Positions 23,606 to 37,145 are shown, counted from the first letter of the stretch. The stretch is DNA of 64,000 nucleotides from Siderastrea siderea (GCA_964030785.1 OZ034978.1:17097953-17161952); one strand, 5' to 3'. Notes: generated by a model from the sequence alone, not told the origin. Program-made: numbers and translations.

Positions 23606-24434
23606 ATTCCACTTAACAGGCATTCGGGACCGGCAGTCGAGTTTCTTTAGCCTATCTTTTCATTTCTAACGCTGAAAAGGTATTGTGTTCTCGTTCTCAC
23701 TCAGTCACGCGCGCGGCCATATTGTGAAAATATGTAATATGATACCATCACCTTTGCACTACCCCCTCAAATTGTGTTCCCTTTTTTCGTTTTGTTTTGT
23801 TTTGTTTCTTTTCCTCTTTTTTTCACTTTCTACGAGTAGTATTAAATGACATACCGTAAAAGGTGCGGTTTAAGTTTTGACGAAAAGTTCCCTTTTGTAA
23901 CAGTACATTTTTTCTGTTAAACAAACTTTGCTAAAGCACGGAAATTGATTTTACCTTTTTGAACACCTTGTAACTTCATGCTGTCCTTGGCGTAAATTTC
24001 TTCTCCGTTCTCTCTCTATTACGACTTCTTTCCCCTTGATGATCTGTAGAATAAAAAACAAAAACGTAGACGTAAATTATTCGGTGGTACAAAATTATTT
24101 CCAATCACAAATAGATAAAAATCAAGAAAACTGTACCCGACATGTTTACAGTTCTCTGTCGGCGTCTCTCAGTTTTCCTCTGGCGTTGTTCTTCAGTACC
24201 GTTCCGTCTTATTTCTAGTTGCCTTTATCTCTCTGCTGTACTGTTCCTTCGTCTTTCTCGTTTTCGTTTCCGCTCTGCTTGACCGGGTGCTTGACGCTGT
24301 TCTTCAGTGGCGTTTCTCATCCTTTCCCGTTGTTGATCTCTATCTCCTTCTCTTTTCCTTCGTCTCTGCTCTTCCAGGGAAAATTGCCTCATGTAAGAAT
24401 GTCATGAAATGCGATGTACGTACGTATGTATGTA
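23606..24434. other. Right host flank of the Maverick, no gene recognised
   Basis: AT-rich host DNA with T-rich runs near 23780-23820 and pyrimidine-rich sequence at 24180-24380. Only short ORFs without motifs are open. Confidence 0.5.
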
Positions 24435-27400
24435 GACAGGTCTCAAAAACCGCTGAGCATGCGCGAGCTGTTCCCGCCATCAATGTTAAAAAATGGCGGA
24501 CGACAAATAAGGTTTTGCCACGTAGTTTAGCGGCTCGCCAGTCTGCTCGCGGAGAACTTCTCGTTAAAAGCATGGGCTCAGTGAAACGAACAACTCTTCT
24601 TGTTTGTCTAGGAGTATGTTCAGAGAAATCGGTAGTCATTATCCACATAATAATTCCATTTACCTTGCTCCTTTTGGTGAAAATGTTCGCGACTACTCGA
24701 AGGAGAAGTGGGCTTAGTTTTTCGTGTTGATTAAGGTCACCAGTCGCTGGATAAGCCTGAGATTTAGACCACGTTCTCGTCGTTTCTTCCACGAAGAAAT
24801 GTCAAAAATGACTTTTTTCGTTCGAATGGTCTTGAGAAAATGCTGTAGGAAGGTTTATTATCATTATCGAGCAAAGGAAGCCACACTTGACGCTGTAAGA
24901 GCTGGCGAGCATAAAATAGGACTCCGAAGAGAAACGTGTGAGTACCTTGATTCGTCTTTTTACTCGTTTTCTCGACACGAAATCAAGCTTACCTTGAAAA
25001 TCCTACTTGATCACTTACAAGATTGTTATTTCCAGTAATTTACTTTATATACGACTGTTGTATATAAAGCAGTAATATTGTATGTCTCTTCGTATTAAGT
25101 GCTAAATAAACAGTTTGGTTGTTTTCATAGTTTGAGTTTATTGTACTGTCTTGTAATCGTTCTCACTTCTCGTAGCGCTGCGGCCGAGACCGACAAGGTC
25201 CGCTAAAATTTCCCGCCATTTAAAGTTGCAGCCGACAGCGGCTTGAAAAAATTTACGTGACTTGAAACAAAACGGGGAAAACCCATCTCAAGTTAACACC
25301 ACGTTTCACTTTGTGTGTTCATGACAAAAATGTTATGCGCCAAAGAACGACGGGTGCTCCGAAGCCGGAAAAAAACAAGAATATTTTCCACAATACATGT
25401 GCTGACAAACAAACAGCACTGAGATCAGCGGATTTATAAACGAGCTTCTATTTCAATAGTCGCACCTACCTCGAGGAGTCGTGGTTGTAACTCTGGGAGT
25501 GAAAGGGCTGAAGAAAAGCGAAGTGAACTTAAATTCTGCACCGTTTAATGTAAACCTCGGACAGTTCCCCGCACAGAAAACAAACGACCTCCACATATTG
25601 AAGTTAATTGGCTTTTTCGGTGAAAGAGCTTGAAGACGTTTCCCAATGAATATTTTTAAGTGATAAGATTTCTAATGAATATTTTTCAGAGTGCTTTGTT
25701 AGAACTATTCCATCTCAAATCACTACATTTGAAATCAACCAAACAAAAACGTCTGTTTTTAACACTGATGGCGAAATGTTTTGCTATTTGGCAGTCATGG
25801 GAATTGTGATGGAGCATGAACAAAAAATCTGTCAAACCGAGTTACTGAATACACGAACAATACAAACACCAAAAACACCTAAATGTATTTTATTAATGAA
25901 TAAAACGTGGAAAAATCATGGAAAATGCCTGATTTTAACAGATCTGGAACAGGACAAAATGGTATCTTTCAAACACAAAGTACACCCCCCTTAGCAACAA
26001 AATTGTCAGTGCAGCATAACTTCATTTAAAACACACTCGAAAATGTTAAATTATAATACTAGTATAATAGTAAAGTAAAGTGTATTTCCTTGCCAATACA
26101 AGTGTACTCATTGTTTCTGCAGCCATCTTCTTTAGCTTGTGACAGTATAGAGGTGGATCTTGAAGAACTCTTATTAGTTAAAAATTAATAGAAAATGCAC
26201 ATTTAGGAATGTATCGGGTGAACCCTTCATTAATATTCCAACAGCAGACAGGTGCAATACCTTTTTTTAGAACTAGGCTGACAGTTGTCAGATGAATCAA
26301 AATTCAGCAATTTTAATTTTTTTAGGCTAATTTTAGTCAAGAGTAATTAATGAAAGAAATTGACTGTATTGCAAAAGGGTATTGTTGAGCAGTATATTAA
26401 CCAAATAATCTAAATGATACCACACAGAATTTAACTTTGAATTCAAAAAAATAATTGTATAGAAACACAAAACACTGAGGTAAGTTGCTTCAGAATTAAG
26501 TTCACTGATGAGGAGCATATGCTGCATCAATTAATGTTCAATGCTTCAAACGAGTAGTATCTGAAAAGTGCAGACAGAGCAAAGACTTATAAAAAGGGAC
26601 ATAATCATCATTCATGCCCCTCTCACACAACTGCTTCTAACTTCCTTCTAAAGAAAGGTGGGCTACAAATGTAAGATGGCTTGCAAGATGGGAAAAAGGC
26701 ACAAAGATGCTGGGCTTTATTTCTCAAATCTTTATATACATGCTTTCCACGCTACCTTTCACCAGGAGCATTATAAAGGCGTCTATCTCAAGACAGACCT
26801 CTGGACTGATTCAGTATCAATGAAGAATGTTGTACAGCCAAAGTGTGTAGGGCAAACTAACATTTGAAAAATCAATTAGAATAACAAATATTTGAATTGA
26901 ACACTAGTGACTTTTATGGCTGCCACTCTCTGCTTTCTACCAAGAACTTAACAGGCTGGATAAGAACATATCACTGCAGTCAAAAGCTGTGATAACCTGG
27001 AGAAAAAAATGTAAAACATCAATTTTACTTCATGTACAATTGATTTAAAACTTCTTGGCAAAAAAAGGAATCATAATTCTGGCACTCAACAAATTTAAAC
27101 ATAACATTTCAAAAACATTCTGCAAATAGATTAAATCTATTTTGCCCACATGACCTCGTTTGGTCACACAGGTCTTGAAAGTACAATGTACAGGTGAAAC
27201 CCTGTCTTACCAACCAGTTTTTTACATGCGAACATTTTATGACACTTCTTTTTAAGCCCAGAAATTAACTGATCCAGTTATTTTTCTGATTGAAATACTT
27301 GCTGAATGCAACACAACCATATTGATCAGAGATCATATTAGTGGAGTTCCCCTGTAAACATCAATCAACACTCTATTCCAGCTATTTGCAAAAGGTTTTT

Positions 27401-29421
27401 TGCCCAAAAATTAACTAATACAGTTGTTTCCTATTACTAAAATACCTCCTAAATGCAAAAAACCAGTTGTAGCATAAATATTTTATCCACCATTAGCAAT
27501 CATATTAGGGTTTCACTTTAAAAACTGTGAAGTGGTATACTGGTTCAAGCATACAAATAAATTGCAAAACAAGTAAAATGCTGACAAAGAGATGGTATGG
27601 ATCTTCATGGGAACAAAGTATATGGGTGAAGCTAACAATACACAAATCAATGAGCACAAGCAAAGCTCAACAGGAATTGTCATCATGTATTGATCAACAA
27701 GTGTGTTGATTAAACATGTTAACCAATGAATAAGGCAAATAAACATGTTCAGTGTTGCTGATCTAAATAGACTAAGTAATGCAGGGTTCAATTCTACCTG
27801 TTACCCCCCCCCCCCGGATTTGCAATTTTTTTCTTTCTTGGTGGTCTATTCCCCACCCCCAGGCAGGCAGAAAGAGACAATTCCCCACCCCCGACACTCC
27901 TCATCGACCACAAATACATTGTTTTGTGTTCAAAATATGGGTAACCAATAGCAAAGCAGACGTTCTGACAAGAACTTAAACGCTTTTCTAGAGAATACTG
28001 AACGAAGGATACTACATGAATAGTATTAAAAAACATGAACACTACACTGAAAAAGAAAACTGAAGAAAAAAGTCTATTCCCCGCACTGAATACGGTCAGA
28101 GGTCCGGTGAACAAATTGATGGCAGCATTTTAAAGGAGTTTTTCTTAGCTTGTTTCACAAGAACACTGGACTGAGATCTCCGTTTAATATAATAAGTCAC
28201 CTTATTATATGTATAAATACGCTGATTGAAGAAATATTTCTAGGTTTGTGACGAACGCCATCCATTCGAATACGCATCAAACGCACATTCGTTTAAGAAT
28301 TTATAATAAACGTGCCTTCGAATACAGATTTTAATTTTGAGAGATTATTCTTCTCCAACCAGTCTGCTACAAATTCTAGAGATTTTCCCTGAAAACAGGC
28401 AGTCTTCTCTACGTGGTCCAGCACCATTGTGTCAACTGAGAAGTGAGGTGCTTCACAAGAAAATTTCGATTTGCCCTGCCCCCCTACCCCCGGGACAAGA
28501 CTGCTTCAAACAATTCCCCACCCTCGGGCCCGAAGGGCTGGACTTGTCCCGGGGGTTGCCGGGGGGGGGGGGGGATGGTAACAGGTAGAATTGAACCATG
28601 CATAATTGCAACGAACAAAATTCAAAAATAATTATTTGATTTGCTTTCTTAAGAATTCAACACACGACATAAGGCAGCATTTGTCAGTTAACAAAATCAT
28701 GCATCATACGTGTCACAGTGTTGACTTAAAAGTATCAAAAACACAAAGTACAAAAGGCTTTTATCTGACCTCGAAAATATTAAAAGGGCACTTTTGAAGA
28801 CTGTTATAGCATTATTTGAACATCAGGTAACACTATCTTCCGGCTATTAAAGCACTTGTCAATTGTAAAAGAGTAGCACTCCACGTCAACATACTCGTAC
28901 ATTAAATGTACAAAAACATGATCAGCAAAGGGCTACATAACGACCATTGAGCGCATTCAGTACGTTTCACGATGATCAGTTAAGAAATAGTACATCAATA
29001 AATTACTGACCTGCAACCATGAGATCACCCCTCTTCTGCATGCCTTGTCCACGAAAAAGTATTGACAGAAGATAAAATTTTAAACAACGAAATCGATCAG
29101 AAGATGTAGTTTGATCCAAAATTGGACTGTCGATAAGTATATTCAGTTTCCCCAGTGTACGGAGGCCAAAATGGCTTCTTTGAAAGCCACTGAAGTCAAT
29201 GATCGATTCAAACAGCATTTCCGATTAAAAAACTATCTAACGTAACCTCGATCATCCGTTGAAAGTGAAATAACATTGCAGTTCCCGTGCTAAAATAACA
29301 ACAACTCGTCCGCCATATTGAATTTTTCAAGCGTGAAAAAGCAACACGCATGCTCAGTAGCAATTCTGTGACGCTTTTTACGTAATATCTTTTAACCAAT
29401 CAGCGGTTTTTGAGACCTGTC
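24435..29421. mobile_element. Probable non-autonomous DNA transposon, 5 kb, 21-bp TIR, 9-bp duplication
   Basis: GACAGGTCTCAAAAACCGCT starts at 24435 and its reverse complement ends at 29421. ATGTATGTA lies directly outside both ends (24426-24434 and 29422-29430). The flanking word is low-complexity, which weakens the duplication call. Inside is AT-rich sequence, a 104-codon ORF (24724-25038) without recognised motif, and the nested MITE at 27785-28597. No transposase is visible. A related sequence with the same CATGTATGTA junction occurs at about 34200-34290. Confidence 0.55.
27785..28597. mobile_element. MITE-like element with GGTTCAATTCTACCTGTTAC ends
   Basis: The left end GGTTCAATTCTACCTGTTAC is followed by a C run. 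The right end is its inverse after a G run. Inside, GGGTGGGGAATT-type blocks occur next to each end. The copy at 1-142 is the right end of another member. TGCAT is found at both outer edges and may be part of the repeat. Confidence 0.65.
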
Positions 29422-29533
29422 ATGTATGTAGACAGAGCTGAACAACGTCTGCGCATGTGTGTGACGGGGAGAGGTCTGGGGTCCAGAATGGTTTCAAATT
29501 TTAAGGGGTTTGTAGGGAACCGTCTGGGCATGT

Positions 29534-30742
29534 GAACATTTTCCGCATTTTCAACGTAGTTTCTGCATATTTAAAGCTAACATTCATAACACGTGTAGTT
29601 TTTGCCATGTTTTATGTAATGCTCGTTTCTACCTTCACGATTTCTCTTCTACTTTTTACTATAAACGTTCAAAGTTACTCGTCATGGATTGAAATTGTTC
29701 CATCGATAGAACAGTTTACCGGGCAAGTGGTATGTGAACATTTAGCGGATTTTCAACGTCGTTTCTGAATATTTAAAGCTAACATTCATAACACATGTAG
29801 TTTTTGCCATATTTTATGTAATGCTCGTTTCTACCTTCACGATTTTTCTTCTACTTTTGCTATAAACGTTCAAAGTTGCTCGTGATGGATTGAAATTGTT
29901 CCATCGATAGAACAGTTTACCGGGCAAGTGGTATGTGAACATTTAGCGGATTTTCAACGTCGTTTCTGCATATTTAAAGCTAACATGCATAACACATGTA
30001 GTTTTTGCCATGTTTTATGTAATGCTCGTTTCTACCTTCACGATTTTTCTTCTACTTTTTGCTATAAACGTTCAAAGTTGCTCGTGATGGATTGAAATTG
30101 TTCCATCGATAGAACAGTTTACCGGGCAAGTGGTATGTGAACATTTAGCGGATTTCCAACGTCGTTTCTGCATATTTAAAGCTAACATTCATAACACGTG
30201 TAGTTTTTGCCATGTTTTATGTAATGCTCGTTTCTACCTTCACGATTTTTCTTCTACTTTTTGCTATAAACGTTCAAAGTTGCTCGTGATGGATTGAAAT
30301 TGTTCCATCGATAGAACAGTTTACCGGGCAAGTGGTATGCGAACATTTAGCGGATTTTCAACGTCGTTTCTGCATATTTAAAGCTAACATTCATAACACG
30401 TGTAGTTTTTGCCATATTTTATGTAATGCTCGTTTCTACCTTCACGATTTTTCTTCTACTTTTTGCTATAAACGTTCAAAGTTGCTCGTGATGGATTGAA
30501 ATTGTTCCATCGATAGAACAGTTTACCGGGCAAGTGGTATGTGAACATTTAGCGGATTTTCAACGTCATTTCTGAATATTTAAAGCTAACATTCACAACA
30601 CATGTAGTTCTTGCCATGTTTTATGTAATGCTCGTTTCTACCATGGAGATTTTTCTTCTACTTTTTGCTATAAACATTCAAAGTTGCTCGTAATGGATTG
30701 AAATTGTTCCATCGATAGAACAGTTTACCGCGCAAGTGGAAC
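29534..30742. repeat. Satellite-like tandem array, about 201-bp unit, six copies
   Basis: Copies start near 29534, 29735, 29935, 30137, 30339 and 30541, each with GAACATTTAGCGGATTTTCA, GCTCGTTTCTACCTTCACGA and CCATCGATAGAACAGTTTAC. They are highly similar. An ORF in the first copy (29532-29768) is not maintained and is not a gene. Confidence 0.9.
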
Positions 30743-32660
30743 ATCAAAAACTATAGTCATTTCCTAAGAATCATAAGGGCACAGACAATATCGGCAGTAC
30801 AGGTGAATCTGTACCTGCTTGTTTGGAAGTGGGAGGCTATCTTGAGTATATTACCACCTTAGTTCCTTGTACAGCTGCTGCTTTAAAATTAATTGCAGCC
30901 CTGTATGTTTATTTAGCTGGAATGCCCTACATTTTGCATTTTTGTGTATGATACTCGTGAATGTCTTTAATCTTCAATCATGGTAATTGCCACTAGCATT
31001 ACATGTACAAATAATGCTAATCCGGCAATGGAGCGGCCAGCCGTCGCTCAATTACATGGTATCAGAATAAATGAAAAACAACGATGTAAATTATTGTTAA
31101 ATATTGTTCAAACAAATGTGGAATTTTAAAATAAACATTTTAATAATACCATTTATTGTTTTGATTGATGACTTTGTTTACGGCCCGAGGCTTTCCCTCT
31201 TTTTGGTTAACAGCATTCAGTCCCTTTAAGATATTTTTCGGCAGCAAACAACATGACGGGAGTAGTAGGCAGTAAGAATCAAGATCTCTAATAATCCCCC
31301 ATCTTGAGCTTCAAGCCCCCCTCTCTATTGAGCCCCCTCCCCCCCCCCCATGGCCACAAAATGACAGAAGGTACGGTGTGACATAGGTCGGGTTAGAATT
31401 GCACTATATTCTTGATCTAAACGTTTCCAACTTGCAATTTCATATGGGACAGATTCAGTACTTTTCTATCAAGTTCTGTTTTCAGTATATCAATGATGGT
31501 TTTGCTCATCTAGTCTCTCAAAAAGAGCTTATGTGCGAAGAGACTTGTGTTCATTCAAATTTCAGGATTAGTTCCTGATTTTGGATGCAAAACTCCTGGC
31601 TAATCATGTTATCACTTTTTTGTGGGCTACATTTCAGTAGAACACTTGTATGAGCTTGGATGGGTTTCAGTTTTAAGATTGTGCATTGCAAGTGCATGAA
31701 GACTGTATCGCTATCTATTAAAGCGGGCCAGCACTCCGCAGACAAAAAAAAAGATTGTGTCATCTTTCATTCCTGGAGAGTTTTAAATAAGCCCCCCACT
31801 CTATTAAGTCCCCCTTCTGGTATGCCTGAAAATAAAGAAGCCCCCAGGGGGCTTAACAGAGCATTTACGGTAATCACTGTGGTAAAAGACATTAAAAAAT
31901 GGTTTATCATCAGGGTCCAACAAAGGTTTGGTAACATGCAAACAACCTAACAACAAGATGGCACACTAAGAAATTTCAGAGAATAATGGGAAAGAGTGCT
32001 ACGAAGGGATGTTATATGTGAAAGTTAGGATGTACTCTTTTCCGGTAGGTGGGATGTGGAAAAGTATTGAAATCTTTGTGGCCTCAGAGGGTATAACTTT
32101 GGACCCAACTCCTTCCAATGTGTACATTGCAATGATATTGTATAGCAATAATGGTCTTAGGGGTGTGTACGTGATACTGGTGCAACTGTCATTCTGGTAT
32201 AAGTTCACCAAACTCTCTCTTGTAGCTCTTATTTGTTTACACAGACTAGAATAAGACATACCAGTGCACGTTCACTAAACCAGATCGAGATTTTCACTCT
32301 TGCATCATGTAAACACAGTATCATTCTTATTGTTTCAATAATTTGATTGTAGCACAAAACTCAAACCACCAGAAAACACACTTTATGTTAACACAGTACA
32401 AGTTTTCAGCACGTATCAGAATGAAAGTTGCAGTGATACCTTGTAAACACCCCCTTTGAATCAATTCCTAATTTCACACCATTGCAAGGGACGATGTGTA
32501 TTATAGGGATTCTTGGTCAATAGCATCTGCCAACACTCAGTGGAGCAGAGATTACTTCATCTGATAATAGCTCAAAAAAGGTCAGCTTATCAACTGATTG
32601 TCCCTTAACTATACATGATCACATGCAAGTACAATATTCAAATCCTTGGCTTTGGTATTT
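30743..32660. other. Host intergenic DNA with C-rich repeat remnants
   Basis: At 31290-31350 and 31785-31855, AAGCCCCCC-type blocks (one an inverted AAGCCCCCAGGGGGCTT) mark remnants of a small inverted-repeat element. No gene recognised. Confidence 0.4.
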
Positions 32661-32708
32661 CCTACTTCAACACCATGACAACAACTCGTTCAGCTCGATT
32701 GGCCAAAT

Positions 32709-33083
32709 GTGGAAATGCCAGGAAATTTAAAAACAAGTCTATCCAATGACAAATGTGCCAAGGGAAATAACAAAGAAAATGAGAAAAACAGCAAAGTATC
32801 ATGCAAAGGTGGAAAGCTATATAAGGCACAGGAGAAGTTAGCGAGAGGAGCTGGTGTGAACGTAGGAGAATATCTTTGTATTTCCCACCGTGACGAAGTA
32901 ATGAGGGCAAACAACCACTGCTCTTTTCCTTCACGCAATTCAACCCAACATTCAAGGGCATTGGTGCCAACACCAAGGCATCTCTACAAGCAAATAGATG
33001 AGATAGGTGCGGGAGTTCAGGATTATCAGCCAGGCTGCAAATGGTGCACCAAATGTAAGAAAATGGAAAGAAAGTTAGATTGA
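32709..33083 (+). CDS. Possible host ORF with CxxCxxC end, function unknown
   Basis: An open frame of 124 codons. Lys/Asn-rich (NKENEKNSKVSCKGGKLYKA) then EYLCISHRDEVMRANNHCSF and a C-terminus GCKWCTKCKKMERKLD with closely spaced cysteines. There is no good ATG at its 5' end; a well-placed ATG at 32675 is in another frame, so the ORF may be an exon or be frameshifted. The opposite strand is also open. I do not recognise it. Confidence 0.3.
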   Translation: MEMPGNLKTSLSNDKCAKGNNKENEKNSKVSCKGGKLYKAQEKLARGAGVNVGEYLCISHRDEVMRANNHCSFPSRNSTQHSRALVPTPRHLYKQIDEIGAGVQDYQPGCKWCTKCKKMERKLD

Positions 33084-33182
33084 TACTTTGATCTAAATGA
33101 AAACTGCACTGTGGCAAAGACAAGACTGGTAAGTGTAGCCATGGAAGGCTTTTTAATAATTTTTAAATTTTTCAGACATTTA

Positions 33183-33650
33183 TGCGCCGATCAATTCGAA
33201 ACTTCAACATGCCCCCCCCCCGGGCATACCCCGGGCATTTGACTGTGCATCGTGCCCAGGGAGGGGGGAATTTGAACGTTGCGTTGGAAGGGTGGGGAAT
33301 TTGAACCAGATTTATCTCTTGTTCTGACGTAATACGCCCGTGAGTTTTTTCGGTTTTTGCAGGGTTTGACGGATTTACAAGATAGAATTTCGCCTTTGTT
33401 AATGAATAACTCTTTCAAAAGGGTCTTTAAAAGAAGTTTGAAGGTGTCATTACGGCATATCTCTCTTTGAAAAGTGTGAACAGTGTTGATTGAAAACGAA
33501 ATTTGCCTTTGAGGAGAGGTAGTTCAGTACTAATTGGTGGGCCATTTGAACGACTTTCTTGCCCCTAGGGGAGGGAATTTGAACAAGGCAATCTTGAAAA
33601 GTTCAAATGCCCGGGGGGGGGGATGTTGAACTTTCGAATTGATCGGCGCA
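33183..33650. mobile_element. PIF/Harbinger-like MITE with TTA duplication
   Basis: The left end TGCGCCGATCAATTCGAAAC and the right end (GAATTGATCGGCGCA) are inverted repeats of about 40 bp, running into C/G homopolymers. TTA flanks both sides (33180-33182 and 33651-33653), as expected of the TWA duplications of Harbinger elements. Length 468 bp, no ORF for a transposase. Confidence 0.7.
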
Positions 33651-33653
33651 TTA

Positions 33654-36308
33654 GGATTTGCTTGTGTACCCTCCCCTATGCCCAATTCGTTTAGGTTGAA
33701 TAAGAACAAACGGTTTACCTATGGCTGATAGATACAAATAAAGAGATACATAACTATTGAGAATTATCTACAATTTTATTACTGTTGTCTCAACACATTA
33801 AAATGACTAACATCGTTTTGAAATGTTATGAATACAACACAACTTGTTATCATCATCATTAACATTACAAGTACAAATTGTACTGTTAATACACCTGAAA
33901 TCCAAATTTCTTTCCCACGACAGGTGCAGACTTCAAGACACAATGAAAGTGGATGCTCTGCGAAAAAGAAAGTGCAACATACATTATTTCTCGTTCCTAA
34001 AGCGCGTTAAGAGGTTGACCGTAGGGGAAACGACCGAAAAGCACCGCTATACAGCTTGAAATAAAACCACAATTTCTACTGAATGAAAGCTTTACTTACC
34101 GTAATGATATCGCCAAAGGCATCGAATTCTTCGTTTAACATCTCCCAGTACTAAATCGGCATAAAAACAAAAAAAATCCCACAGCTTGGAACACAAAATC
34201 AGCGAGAAACTGACTCTTCCACCACGAGGAGAGCAGTGACGTAACGAACATGCGCAGTGCGTTATTCAGCTCTGTCATGTATGTATGTATGTACGGCGCA
34301 CGCGCCCGCGAGCCATTCCGCTTGCCATGACCATAAAAAATCACCAGCATACCTCTTAGTATGGGTATGGGGCTCCACTTTTGCGGCCTTCGGCCGCAAA
34401 GGAGTTCCGCTAAAAATATGTTGCGTGAAACGGCTCTGTTCAGAAGATAATCCATCCTGGAAAGTAATTCTACTTTCTTACCTGTGAAATCTTGGAGGCG
34501 CATTACTCTTTCAGCGCCACTATGATGCCTAAACTCTTAGAACTAAACAAGTAATTACCAAAGTTTTATAAAGATGTTACATTTTACTAATAACGATAGA
34601 CAATTTTTCTGTCTATTACCATAATTGGTATAAAGATGCTGTGAAAACTTAAAGTTTATCTTGCCTTGTTGACGATTCTAAAAATCGGTTTCTTTCATTT
34701 GATGCTTTTCTGCAAAGATTTGAAATAAATTACGTCAGCAAAATCAAAGATCGCACCATACAAGATTATCCTGTAATCAAAATCGGAAATCGACTGTTCT
34801 CATCGATCGTGTGTCCTTCACAATCAACACAAGTAAAATCACGTAATATGCTCCTGACAAACACCTATCCAAAGAACACATCGCTATACGCTGTGATCTA
34901 ACGCTTCCTAAAATTTTACCACAACAAATTAAATACTACTGAGCCTGAAATCCCTGATAAACTACGCAAGCTATCACTCTAAACAGCAGGAACTCCAGAC
35001 ATCCTAGTTATCTGATACATCAGCGTCTAAAAACAACGAAAGTGTCTCCGAAATATGCCGATGTTCCTCTCCTGGGAATACCGAAGATCTAGCGAACATC
35101 AGCGAATCTACACGACAGCTCACGAAAATAACCCCAGTAATGTGCTCAGGAATCCGCTCAACTCCACTATGATATCTCGTAGTTGCTATTACAACCACGA
35201 GATAAAAATAATAGAGTGTTTCTATCAGGACTTACTGAGCCTTACCCAGGGTTGGCCAGGGTGGAGTGAGTAGAGTCCTCGCAGCAGGAGTACGTAAGGT
35301 TTCATAACGTTTTTATTTTTTTTACATTTTTAAAATTTGAGAACGCGCACGATGCGTGCAACAAATTAATTTTTGGACGTTTCAACTTAATTTTTTTTAC
35401 CACAAAATTAATATCGTATAAAACGTGTCCTTGCATTCTAAAGTGTGACAAGTACGTATGGTTTTGCTATGCGTTATACTCTACCACGCATGTTATCTGT
35501 CCCGACATAATTGTTTAGTCATGTGGTACGAGGCAACCAATTAAAATATGCGCACGAAAGGTGAATTCAGAATACTACAAAGTAATGTTACGGTCAAAGT
35601 AACATACAACACCACACCTGTTTTCAACAACAGCCAATATAGGTCCATACTTCCCTGCACACTAAATTATCAATACCTCAGGTGTTTTCGTTCTTAAAAT
35701 TCGATATTGGCCTTCCCATGAATGTATCTGCTTGCGCTTTGCTCTGTATATGTATTGTCCGATAAATATTTCGCTACTTTTATCCAAAAATCGTCGCATT
35801 GGGTTCAGGCAAATGTTTGTATGTATGACACTGAAAGCAAACAATACCCAATGCAAAGCACTGTCACTTGTGCAAAGCACTGTCATTTGTTTGTGTTAAA
35901 ACACTTTGCGATGCTCTGCTTTATACGCTTTCTTAGTTGTGGTTCCACAAGTCGCTCACGTGACTCGTATGATCATGTAGAAATGTCAGTGAATGTCACA
36001 ACATCATGATCCGATACCTATTTACTTGTAAGGGTGCGGTTATACGAAAGTCGATTAACCGAGATTAAAGTTTCAGTTTTTACACTTCTTACTTAAAAGT
36101 GTTTTCGATTACTGATGAATTGTTTGACGGCTTTGTGAATAAACCATCGCGCAAAATTGAGCCATGACTGAGCCCCTTTAAGTTTTTCATTTACAGAAAT
36201 AAAAGATGAGGAACACAACACGTTATGTGCAGGCGATAAAATAAAGTCACAGTCAATAGTAATTCAGCGAGATTACGTTTATCCTATTTTGGCCACCTGA
36301 ACAGAGAG
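33654..36308. other. Host intergenic DNA, no gene recognised
   Basis: AT-rich sequence with a repeat at 34200-34290 (CATGTATGTATGTATGTACG, as at the 24435-29421 ends) and a palindrome GCGGCCTTCGGCCGC near 34382. Only short ORFs without motifs. Confidence 0.4.
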
Positions 36309-37145
36309 TCAAATGTCTTCTAAAGCAACGTTTTCCGAACCGCTTGCTCCCTGACGGTTCGATGTCTTCTTTAAGGCGATGAGCTGCTTCCAAGGGACTC
36401 CAAACACGAAGCAGTAACCAACAGCAGTAGATAACGACATCTGAAGAGCGATCACCAGGTTATCAGAGTTGAAGTGCACATACAATGAGCGGGTCGTATT
36501 AACAGCCACGAACGCTGTCAAAAGGACAACAGACAAAAACACCATGGCAACTCTTATCTTGCAAATGGTTTTGGCTTGCTTAGACATAAGCAACGCCGTC
36601 GTGGCTGCATTTAGCAAGACCATGGAAAGCTGGAACGCACCGTAGCCTGCACCCGAGGCCAAGCCAACGTTGAAACCAATCTTATAGCATACCACATCTA
36701 CTGTTTCGTTCTTAACCGCAGCGCTGATACAATCGATGGAATCTCTGGAAAACTTCATGAACGCTTCCACATCCCAAAGCACCGCTTTGAAGCAATCCTG
36801 TGATTTACCCGCGTTCGGCTCGCAGGTGAAGCTAACCTCGATCAGTAGGAACTGGTAAAACAGCACTACTACACCAAAGAACAGGACGAGGAACAAGACG
36901 AAAAAGCTGGTGAATACCTTGGACAAGACCTTCTCCTCGTCCGTGAGATCTATATCTTTGAAAAGCCACCTCGTCTTCCCGTCGTTGTCAGTCTTCTTCG
37001 TGATAACGCGTGAGAATGTGTAGCTGGCGACGAAGCGGCGCAGTCGACGTCCTGAGTAGCCCATGATAACAAGAATGATGATAGGAGCAACGGTTGTAAC
37101 TATGGATGGTATTAACACAATAGTAGGATACCAAACTTCTTTCAT
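36309..37145 (-). CDS. Five-TM membrane protein of an unrecognised tandem family, copy 1
   Basis: 278 residues from MKEVWYPTIV, the start shared by all paralogues; the frame is open 33 codons further up. TM1 is about 5-27. A basic loop with FSRVITKKTDNDGKTRWLFK and DIDLTDEEK follows, then TM2 about 75-103. The outer loop has four Cys (SFTCEPN, SQDCFK, SIDCISAAVKN, VVCYK) and an N-glycosylation NET. TM3 is about 157-187 (GLASGAGYGAFQLSMVLLNA), then TM4, TM5 and a short tail after FGVPWKQLIALKK. N-out/C-in topology is inferred from charge. No known family; single exon. Confidence 0.72.
   Translation of the reverse strand: MKEVWYPTIVLIPSIVTTVAPIIILVIMGYSGRRLRRFVASYTFSRVITKKTDNDGKTRWLFKDIDLTDEEKVLSKVFTSFFVLFLVLFFGVVVLFYQFLLIEVSFTCEPNAGKSQDCFKAVLWDVEAFMKFSRDSIDCISAAVKNETVDVVCYKIGFNVGLASGAGYGAFQLSMVLLNAATTALLMSKQAKTICKIRVAMVFLSVVLLTAFVAVNTTRSLYVHFNSDNLVIALQMSLSTAVGYCFVFGVPWKQLIALKKTSNRQGASGSENVALEDI

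Noticed and set aside
24724..25038. 104-codon ORF within the 5-kb TIR element as a transposase piece
   Set aside because: No DDE, BED, THAP or other transposase motif can be seen.
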